A stretch of 64,000 bases of DNA from Periplaneta americana (lineage: Eukaryota; Arthropoda; Insecta; Blattodea; Blattidae): contig NC_091128.1 in the NCBI RefSeq assembly GCF_040183065.1, positions 171,527,244 through 171,591,243 of the forward strand, given 5' to 3'. Position numbers and translations under genes: made by a program. The first letter of the stretch is position 1, and every line of letters begins with the position of its first letter. Of this stretch, positions 56,626-64,000 are shown piece by piece. The notes beneath the pieces are model-generated. The model was not told the DNA's origin, searched no databases, and saw only the letters and a list, made by a program, of their open reading frames with translations.

Positions 56626-57204
56626 GTGTATGTGTCCATAATATATGACCACCTTGTACTGCATAAGCACACATGCCCATGAGACTAATATACTTATTCT
56701 GGTATTATCGGATCATCATCATCATCATCATCATCAGCAAGCTTTGACTGTACCTCAAACAGAGCCACTGTCTCCAGACAGCAATGTTTTGTCGTCTTTT
56801 GTCTGTTGTCTTCAGTTCACAGGAAGTATTGTTCCGAAGTGATTTATAATTTTACTGTTGGTGTTTGGTGTATCATTAATTGTAGATAATAAAACGAAAA
56901 GCCCGAAAAAGCATTTGAATGAAAGGCAACAATTTGAAGAAAGAAAAAAAAAAAAAGATAATTTCACCTGTGAATTAGCTCAGAGAGAGTTTTATAGATT
57001 TTTTGAAAAGAAACACTCATCCACAGTGCAACAGCTTCTAATCAAACTGCAAGTATGCCAATTTCCTTACGCAACTGAAATTGCATTCGAAAAAGTTAGA
57101 TTTTAGATTCTGCACATTAAATAAGCGACTTACAATTGAGAAATCAGCAAGAATAGTGGCTTGGAGGTATCGCTATTCAAGTCGACTTAATACTGTACTA
57201 CAGG

Positions 57205-57350
57205 CAACCAGCATAGCTCAGATGATAGACATTTGCCAACTGATTTGGAACTGCATTTGGGTGTGAGTTTGATTTCTGCTTGGGTTGATTATCTGGTTAT
57301 TTGGTCAGCTTGGAAGTTGGGTGAAGGCCTAACAACTCATCACTGTAAAA
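57205..57350 (+). repeat. tRNA-derived SINE, family S2 (copy 5, decayed)
   Basis: Head ACCAGCATAGCTCAGATGAT, B-box-like GTGTGAGTTTGATTTCTGC, body TTATCTGGTTATTTGGTCAG. Confidence 0.6.
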
Positions 57351-57404
57351 AAAAACAGCTATTACGAAACCCCAGAATAAGTCTTGGAATAGGATGTTAG
57401 TTGG

Positions 57405-57590
57405 GAGGCTGAGAAGAAAAAGACCTTTGGGGAGGCCAAGACATAGATGGGAGGATATTAAAATGGATTTGAGGGAGGTGGGATATGATTATAGAATCTG
57501 GATTAATCTTGCTTAGAATAGGGACTGACAGCGGGCTTATGTGAGGGCAGCAATGAACCTGCAGATTCCTTAAAAGCTGTAAGTAAATAA
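57405..57590 (+). mobile_element. LINE tail (family A, copy 4)
   Basis: ACCTTTGGGGAGGCCAAGAC, GAGGGAGGTGGGATATGATT, TGTGAGGGCAGCAATGAACC match the other family A tails. It ends near TAAGTAAATAAGG. Confidence 0.8.
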
Positions 57591-57647
57591 GGCTGCTTCA
57601 CAATACCCAGTTTCCTTAAAGGCTCTCTTTTGCTGTCACAGTAACAC

Positions 57648-57820
57648 CACAGTCTAGTATATACAGTCCCGAAGCTCAATACGTAGTAAATATGCATCCA
57701 TAGAAAGTTGCTAACCACTAGGATCGCCACATTACAGACAATGCGAAATAGTACCTGCACAGTCTGTTTTTCCTAGCACCCTCATGACTCAAGCTTCGTG
57801 ACTGTATATACTCAACTGTG
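57648..57820. mobile_element. MITE, 7-bp-TSD family, copy 3
   Basis: A 173-bp element, CACAGTCTAG... to ...CAACTGTG, flanked by perfect 7-bp GTAACAC repeats. An internal deletion of about 10 bp relative to copies 1 and 4. Confidence 0.92.
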
Positions 57821-57858
57821 GTAACACATCCATCTATGATGGCAAGAATGTACAAATG

Positions 57859-58426
57859 CAAATCAAGATTTCAGGTATAACTCCCCGTACAGTTGATTTG
57901 AATAATTTCGAGGGAAAAATTGTTCCGGAGCCGGGTATCGAACCCGGGACCCTTGGTTTAACGTACCAACGCTCTACCACTGAGCTACCCGGGAACTCTA
58001 ACCGACACTGATCCAATTTTTCCCTCTATATCCACAGACCTCAAAGTGGGCTGACAACCGTCAAGCAACCAACTTCGAGTGCACATTAACTCTGTGTGAC
58101 TTAAATTGTGGTTTTCTGTTAACGAACAGTGACGTGTATTATGCAAATCAAGCTTTCAGGTATAACTCCCTGTAATGTTGATTTGAATAATTTCGAAGGA
58201 AAAATTGTTCCGGGGCCTGGCATTTAACCCGGGACCTTTGGTTTAACGTATGTTGGTTGCTTGACGGTTGTCAGCCCACTTTGAGGTCTGTGGATATAGA
58301 GAGAAAAATTGGATCGGTGTCGGGTAGAGTTCCCGGGTAGCTCAGTTGGTAGAGCGTTGGTACGTTAAACCAAAGGTCCTGGGTTCGATGCCCGGCTCCG
58401 GAACAATTTTTCCCTCGAAATTATTC
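57859..58426. mobile_element. Composite inverted tRNA-like element, locus 3
   Basis: A 568-bp unit flanked by the 12-bp direct repeat AATGTACAAATG (57847-57858, 58427-58438). It contains a - strand tRNA-like unit (57924-57994), a second decayed one (CCTGGCATTTAACCCGGG near 58215), the same abrupt switch point as locus 1 (after TTTAACGTA at about 58250), and an inverted + strand tRNA-like end (58331-58402). Two units against four in locus 1. Confidence 0.88.
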
Positions 58427-58494
58427 AATGTACAAATGGTTCCACAGAAGAGAGATTCGAAATGCAACGTGTTAAGAGGCGGCTATTCCCAATC

Positions 58495-59650
58495 AACAGC
58501 TTAACATGGTCATTTCAAATCCTGGTTGGGTCAAGTTACCTGGTTGAGGTTTTTCTGGGGTTTTCCCTCAACCCATTAAGAGCAAATGCTGGGTAACTTT
58601 CGGTGATGGACACTGGTAGGGTTGCCAGATGTCTTGATTTCCATATAAAAATCCCGAGTCCCGCTTCGATTTGAGGCGGGACACAAAAAGTCTCTTCTTT
58701 AGAAAATTAACATCACTTGTATAATTTTGTCGTTACCTAGTAATTATTTTCTTTTAGACTTAAATAATTACATTAAATTTAAAGTAAGTTTGCACATCGG
58801 AAAAAACGAATATTTTGTCAAGTGTAAGGTTTGTGACATTGAAGATCATCTACAAACCTGTGAAGTTCTACCTGATGGATCCACCACAGAGAAATATTGG
58901 AGAGCAAGAATGCTAATGGCTTCATTGCCAAAGCCCGGCATTAGATAACAACAACAATAACAGGTTTGTGACAGTGAATTCAGTGATGAATATATTTCTG
59001 AACATTTAAAAAGAAATGTTCATGAAAAATGCATGACATAAGTTAGTGAATAGAAAAAAAGCTTGCTAAAAATGCTTAAGGCCAGTGATAAATTATGTAA
59101 AGCTCTGAAAATGTATACTGTATGGGTTTTGAACAGTAGAATGCTGAGTCACAAAATAAATATGAATTTAGGTATCAATAAATTTTATGTCTAGGTCATC
59201 AGTTAATAAACACTGAAATTTGAATATTTTATCACATATGATGCAATTTTCTGGAATTTGTGCTTTACAATAATTAATAATAAACAGCTGAGTTGGGGAA
59301 ATCTATGAGACAGAACTACTAAGTCATCTCATTAAGTTAATAATTACGCATATCACTAACATATTATTACCACAAGACCTTCAGGAAGACACCAGAGAAA
59401 CATGATGTAACTTACAGTCGGGTAAATATTGTTTTGTACTAGGAAGCCTGTACCTACAATATTTTTTTTTTATTAAAATTTCATTAAGGATTTTTTTTCT
59501 TAATCATGAAAATGTCAACTCTGCCCATATTCATAACATGGAAAAAGGCTGTCCCTCCATGGTAGATGTAATATCTGGCAACCCTGGACCCATTTTGCTG
59601 TTATCACCTCCATCCCATTCAGACGCTATATAATCATAGCAATTACCTAG
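58495..59650 (+). repeat. tRNA-derived SINE, family S2 (copy 6), split by an insertion
   Basis: The body GGTTGAGGTTTTTCTGGGGT, GAGCAAATGCTGGGTAACTT and CGGTGATGGACACTGG stops at 58616 and resumes at 59587 with ACCCATTTTGCTGTTATCAC and CCCATTCAGACGCTATATAA, in the order of copy 2. About 970 bp are inserted between. Confidence 0.8.
58617..59586. mobile_element. hAT-like element with TAGGGTTGCCAGAT ends
   Basis: Left TAGGGTTGCCAGAT and right ATCTGGCAACCCT are inverted ends, close to those of the 24415 hAT element. Inside, the + strand reads NEYFVKCKVCD and, after an inserted segment, VCDSEFSDEYISEHLKRNVHEKC, a possible BED-type zinc finger (C-x2-C...H...H) of a hAT transposase. A 4-bp CTGG at each flank is the only possible duplication; a full 8-bp one is not seen. 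Confidence 0.6.
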
Positions 59651-59786
59651 TCTTAAAATTTATATGATACTCTCACAACAAATTCATATATCAATAATAT
59701 GACGTTCGAATGAAGAAAGATACCACTAGGCCTATTTCATGTACATAAACTGAAATAAAAGCTTTCTAAGATGTAGGTCAACAATA

Positions 59787-59792
59787 TTTATT
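59787..59792 (-). terminator. PTRH2 poly(A) signal
   Basis: AATAAA on the - strand 16-21 bp downstream of the PTRH2 stop, implying a very short 3'UTR. Confidence 0.6.
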
Positions 59793-59807
59793 GTCCATAA
59801 AAATCTG

Positions 59808-60293
59808 TTACATTAATCTCAGATGTTTGGTTACTTGATCTATGAGAAAACTTTCTCCAGGGCCAATTCCTAAGACAGTAGCACTGCCACTCTCAATCTG
59901 AGTCTTGCCAGCATCCCTGATTAAAACAGTTATCAACCCTAGTGTCTTTGCTTTTTCATCGAGTTGAATCAGGCAATCTTCCCCTTTATCTTCAGCCTTC
60001 AGTACTACCTTAGGTTGCCCCATTAGCTCCCATAACTTCAAAGTATTTGGTGATACTTTTAGTGCATTTTTATAGCAACATACTGCCGCATGAGCACACT
60101 GTGAAGCCAATTTTCCCTTCCCCATTCCTAAATCTGTTCGTACCACTAATACTAACTTCATATTAGATTGCATCATTTGCGTTATATTTCGGAAGTTCAT
60201 TGACTGAAATCTTTTCAGAATCCAACAACTGCTAACGCCGATTATTACACCAGTCAAAAAATATTGGTAATTTCTGTATTCTTGCGAAATCAT
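59808..60293 (-). CDS. PTRH2: Peptidyl-tRNA hydrolase 2 (single exon)
   Basis: 161 codons. Pth2 hydrolyses the ester bond of peptidyl-tRNA to recycle stalled tRNAs; the animal protein is anchored in the mitochondrial outer membrane. Residues 11-27 ([17 protein letters not shown]) form the N-terminal anchor, and the catalytic domain starts at residue 45 ([20 protein letters not shown]). Family motifs are intact: [18 protein letters not shown], and [20 protein letters not shown]. Human PTRH2 has 179 residues, so the length is normal. The start is ATG at 60293; an upstream TTG codon in frame is not used as the start here. It lies 31 bp downstream of the COA4 stop, same strand, different frame. 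Confident identification. Confidence 0.95.
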   Translation of the reverse strand: MISQEYRNYQYFLTGVIIGVSSCWILKRFQSMNFRNITQMMQSNMKLVLVVRTDLGMGKGKLASQCAHAAVCCYKNALKVSPNTLKLWELMGQPKVVLKAEDKGEDCLIQLDEKAKTLGLITVLIRDAGKTQIESGSATVLGIGPGESFLIDQVTKHLRLM

Positions 60294-60324
60294 TATAATT
60301 ATCAAGATTCAGACTGATTCAATA

Positions 60325-60763
60325 TTAACTCTTCGCAAGTTTTTCTTTTCTTGAATTATAGTCTTCTATGCACAGACGAAATTCCTTGAGCACATCTTGA
60401 CACTTCCTCCAATCTTGATGTTCTGCTACACATTCCTAAAATAATGAAGATTCAGTGACACTTTCGTAAAATATTTAATTAAGCTTAAATGACATAATTT
60501 AACCCAAATTTATAATTCTCATAATTTCACACTGCAACATTTGATTGAGAATGAAATTAAGTGATGTTCTGAAATTTATATGTATAAGTAAACTTCGTAA
60601 CATCTGACGAATTAAAATAATGAATTGTTACAATCAAATAATTATACATAATCCATTTATGCACCTGCACTTTATAATGAAGTTGCATGCACCCTGTTTG
60701 TTTTAGCATGTTTTCAACAGGGTCAATAACTTCGTTAGGCTGCATCTTTAAGTGAACAGACAT
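60325..60763 (-). CDS. COA4: COA4 homologue, twin CX9C protein (two exons)
   Basis: Exon 1 is 60665-60763 (33 codons from ATG 60763) and exon 2 is 60325-60435 (36 codons plus TAA), both phase 0, giving 69 residues. Cys25-x9-Cys35 (TGCMQLHYKVQEC) and Cys46-x9-Cys56 (CQDVLKEFRLC) form the twin CX9C hairpin. DPVENMLKQTGC, AEHQDWRKCQ and FRLC match COA4 (CHCHD8), an intermembrane-space cytochrome c oxidase assembly factor imported by the Mia40 pathway. The donor is CAG|GTGCAT (weak) and the acceptor ATTTTAG|GAA. The human protein is somewhat longer (about 87). Next gene downstream: PTRH2. Confidence 0.92.
60436..60664 (-). other. COA4 intron
   Basis: 229 bp, GT/AG, with the donor GTGCAT weak. 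Retaining it would add a VHKWIMYN... tail and remove the second CX9C pair. Confidence 0.8.
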
Positions 60764-61298
60764 TCTTCAAAATAACGTTACTATCGGTGCATTTCAAAAA
60801 TGGCAAAGCTTATTACAGACAATGTAGCGTAACAGTTTCCACTGGAATATGCATTGCAATGGTTAAATTACACAATACACACCACACCAACACACAGTGA
60901 TTTAATTGCTCACCTTTTGTTTTAATAAATCCGACCATAACCAGCGGTGCCAACAGAATTATATGAAAAGTCGCCAAACAGTAGTTCAAAAATAGCCAAA
61001 TTTCTCATTTTGAATGGAGAAAGTTTTTTTCTTTTGTCGCTAAAGGGTCCTGAAATAGTCATTAAATCCCTATAAGCAATATAAAAGTTAAAAGAAATTA
61101 TCAGCTCAAAACATTTTTAAGTGACCTGATTTAGCGACGAAGTCCCTATATTGGCGACACTGATAGCTACCAGTGCTGCTAACATTTACAACTAGAAATA
61201 CTCTAGTTGGAGAACTAGAAAAAAAATAGTGTGATAAAGTGAAATTTGGCAAATTTCTACTTGTCAAATAATACGTATCATGGTTATCACGGTTTTAC
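60764..61298 (-). promoter_or_regulatory. Upstream region of the COA4-PTRH2 pair
   Basis: Presumed promoter and 5'UTR. I see no TATA box at a convincing distance. No other gene is recognised to 61298; a segment near 60945-61170 is unclassified. Confidence 0.35.
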
Positions 61299-61481
61299 CA
61301 CAGTCTAGCATATACAGTCGCGAAGCTTAATACGTAGTAAATATGCAAACATTAGATAGTTGCTCACCACTAGGATCGCTAATATCGCCTCATTACAGGC
61401 AATGCAAAATAGTACCGTCACAGTCTATTGTTTCTAGCACCCTCAAAACTCAAGCTTCGTGACTGTATATAGTAGACTGTG
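61299..61481. mobile_element. MITE, 7-bp-TSD family, copy 4
   Basis: A 183-bp element with the same ends as copy 1, almost identical inside, flanked by the perfect 7-bp repeat GTTTTAC. Confidence 0.92.
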
Positions 61482-62380
61482 GTTTTACTTACTAAATATA
61501 TTATTTGCTAAAAATACACAACTTCTCCGTGAAATTATTCGCCTTAATGGAAGATAATAAGCCTACAAAAACAATGCAACGTATATTATAGAAGTAAACA
61601 GCGAAAACGTTCCCAATCAAAATAAATTAACGAGATGGGGTGGTGAGATTCCGTAAGGCCCTACTGTATTGTATAATATCTTTATGAATGAAATAATCGA
61701 GTCCACACGAAAGGATAGAGAATACATGGCGGTAAGATAAAAAGTATGTTATGTTGGCGATGCAGCCATCGTTTAATAATGTCTTGGTTAGTTAGTTATT
61801 TACTACATCTTACCTTTACGTTAAGAGGTATGAACTATTTGTATGATTAGGGCAAATAATTCACGTTCAAATTTCAAATAATACTCGCTAGTAACTTTCG
61901 TTTCATGAACGTTGGCAGTTTCTTCACAGGCAAACGACACTGTCAACTTAACGGCTAAAAAATAACTGCCAGTTATAGCATTTGTCCAATGAGCTCATTG
62001 TATTTGTCAGTACTAATATTCGAAACAAAGTTAGCGAAAGAAAGTTCAACCTGACAACTAGAAAATCGCTGTAACTCACTAGCAGTAATAGGATGAAAAT
62101 GGCTTGGTTTTACTGTGGTTTTACCGTTAGGGTATAAAGTAAAAAGACCAGGACTGGAGTAATTAATGCTTTAAAAAACGAATTTACTTTATATTATTAA
62201 TGTTCACTTCTTATCCCCTATCGAGAACAGAATCACTGTATCGACAATTATAAATATAAATATAAAATGTCACTAGCCTTCTTTGAAGTCCTGTGTTGCA
62301 CATCTATAGCAATTATAATAGTATCTATCCTACTGCAATTGTATAGGCCCTACGGTAGTGCGATTTTCTTTCATTCATAT
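61482..62380. other. Stretch with a LINE RT relic
   Basis: About 61660-61790 reads LYNIFMNEIIESTRKDREYM, a stop, then KVCYVGDAAIV, a decayed RT palm with the YADD box changed to YVGD. No other feature recognised. Confidence 0.4.
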
Positions 62381-62389
62381 CTACAGCAG

Positions 62390-63100
62390 TAAAATTTTGA
62401 AATTATTCAACATTTTTTTCCTCCATTACTGTACCTTGTACAATAATGAAAATCAGTATGTCTAAAACACTGTCCTACTATATGAAAAAAAAAATATTTT
62501 TACGATTTAAAAAATTATTTACATTCCCCCCCCCCCCCCCCAAATTCAGTTCACTGTGCAGTGATGAAGCATTTTGCACATGACTGAAAAACTATCCAAC
62601 ATTCTGTGATGAAATTTTTTGTGTGTATTTATGCATGTCATATCTACAATATAATGCAAGATCACTTCTCTACCTTTGGCAGATTGTCTGATAAAAAAAT
62701 AAATTCATAAAAACATTGTCAAAATATCAGTATTTTCTTCTAACACAAAATAAAAAAATATATATTTATTAAGGAATGTAGTTGAAAGAGCACGATATTG
62801 TAAACATCAGTTTCAGCAATAAAAAAAAAGAGAGAGAACATGAAAAAGTTAACAAGTGAATGAGTATGAGGGAAACGCTTCATCACCATTATGAATTTTG
62901 AAAAAAAAAAAAAAAAAAAAAAAAAAATTAACCGTAAACATATTTTTTCATATAGCAGAAGGACAGTGTTTTACACATACCCTAGATCATATATAGATCT
63001 AGGCACATACCAATTTTCATTATTGTACAAGATACAGTAATGGAGAAAAAAAATGTTGAATATTTCCAAACTTTTTACTGTTGTAAGCTGTACCTAACCC
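62390..63100. repeat. Inverted pair of family R repeats
   Basis: CAACATTTTTTTCCTCCATT...ACAATAATGAAAATCAG at 62408-62455 is mirrored at 63010-63065 on the other strand. Both arms continue through ATATGAAAAAA...TTTTTACG. The middle holds a C14 run (62527-62540) and an A28 run (62900-62927). Confidence 0.7.
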
Positions 63101-64000
63101 CTTAACAGCAACAGAGATCAAGGGGATTACAATTCAAACCTCTTTACGATATCGCTTAATAATAATAATACATATCACATCGTCATGATCTCTATGAAGT
63201 CTATGTTCTGTGGTAATGATTTGTGGAGGAATTAACATTTTTACATCGTTCCTCGGGACTTCTGACGAGATTTGGAAACATGCCAAAATATTTTCATAAT
63301 TATTTATGACGTTCACGACCCATGCTCTGTTCATGTTCATGACGTAAATGGCATAAGTTGCGTAAGTCGTTTTGAGTCTTCTTGAACGTCGTCATAAACT
63401 CGTAACTTCATAAGTAACATATCCTCCGCCTCCTTTAGCTTCAAGCTCATCGGTGTGCGGCCATGTGTCCTATATTTACAACATGCATAATATACCGAGC
63501 GGGGTGGGGTAAAGGCGGTAAAGGTGATCAAGTAGTTCGGTCAATTGATAGAGAAGGCCGAGGTTTCAAGTGCTGCGAAGTGGTGCGAGATAGTAATTCG
63601 TGTGCAGCTGGTTGTAGCTGATAACAAGTTCAAAGGTAAATCTGAAGTAAATAGAAGTTAAAACGATCGAAAGAAATACTATTCTTATATCGTTACATTT
63701 TGTAGATCGCAAATTTAAATGCACAGTAAGGCATTCAAGGAATAACATGAGCCAAAAGCCCAGCTTTATAATGTGAATGATTAAGAGTTATTTGAAGCAT
63801 TTTGAACAAATACATAAACGTGACGAACTGCAGAAACGATTAAGATATCGGAGATTTCTTTGCTTTCTTCCTCGTATAATTGCTTTTCAATTGATTGGAC
63901 TTTTGTACTCAAGCACAGCGTTTAGAAATGTCTCACTGTGAGAGTAACAGTGGGTAGTATTTCATAGATTGACCCATAAAATAAATGAAGTTACATGTTG
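63101..64000. other. Right-end stretch
   Basis: A 64-codon - strand frame at 63337-63531 (GRTPMSLKLKEAEDMLLMKL R...) has no recognised domain. A short GC-rich block (ACCGAGCGGGGTGG) at about 63495 could be a SINE head. No gene supported. Confidence 0.35.

Noticed and set aside
56255-56680. 141-codon Phe/Ser-rich frame on the - strand
   Set aside because: It is the complement of a purine-rich low-complexity tract.
60293-60305. Upstream TTG start adding four residues to PTRH2
   Set aside because: ATG at 60293 gives a normal N-terminal anchor; a TTG start in an animal gene is not supported.
1-64000. CRISPR array or prokaryotic operon
   Set aside because: No regular short direct repeats with unique spacers; the genes are spliced and insect-like. 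The regular repeats found are minisatellite and SINE units.

Overview
This is a repeat-saturated, AT-rich, intron-rich animal nuclear sequence. Spliced genes with GT/AG introns, a hemimetabolous-insect style transposon load and a familiar LINE tail family point to an insect, most likely a cockroach or other polyneopteran; that assignment is inference. I see no bacterial or viral gene cluster, no CRISPR array and no convincing functional tRNA or rRNA.

Three host genes can be supported. On the + strand, a six-exon gene (16075..39754) encodes a complete 523-residue GPR180/TMEM145-family protein: signal peptide, extracellular beta domain, seven membrane segments and a His-rich cytoplasmic tail. 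Its introns (10.7, 1.6, 3.3, 4.1 and 2.3 kb) are packed with transposons. On the - strand near the right end, a two-exon gene (60325..60763) encodes a 69-residue twin CX9C protein, COA4. Only 31 bp after its stop a single-exon PTRH2 (peptidyl-tRNA hydrolase 2) gene starts in the same direction (59808..60293). The tight spacing suggests a shared promoter or a dicistronic transcript, linking two mitochondrion-associated proteins.

Everything else is mobile DNA. Left flank (1..16000): a fold-back element with a nested LINE tail, a transposase relic with long inverted repeats, a MITE, a solo LTR, tRNA-derived SINEs and a second transposase relic. Intron 1 (16.6..27.3 kb): a CR1/Jockey-type LINE tail, an element full of GTAACGGGTGTTAC palindromes, several RT relics, a hAT element with an 8-bp target duplication, and a head-to-head pair of Penelope-like (GIY-YIG) fragments with hammerhead-like motifs. 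Introns 2 to 5: a Harbinger-type palindromic MITE, an inverted-repeat element carrying a minisatellite, a composite inverted tRNA-like element, an R2-like LINE end and a dead mariner. The 3' flank and intergenic region (39.8..59.7 kb) hold hAT MITEs, a second solo LTR, two more composite tRNA-like elements and LINE endonuclease/RT relics. The far right repeats the 7-bp-TSD MITE and an inverted-repeat family.

The strongest unusual signals are: (1) composite inverted tRNA-like elements, each moved as a unit with 12-14 bp target duplications; (2) a four-copy MITE family with perfect 7-bp duplications; (3) the COA4-PTRH2 tandem; (4) paired hammerhead-like motifs in inverted Penelope fragments; (5) the palindrome-studded element in intron 1; (6) two solo LTRs both inserted at ATAT.
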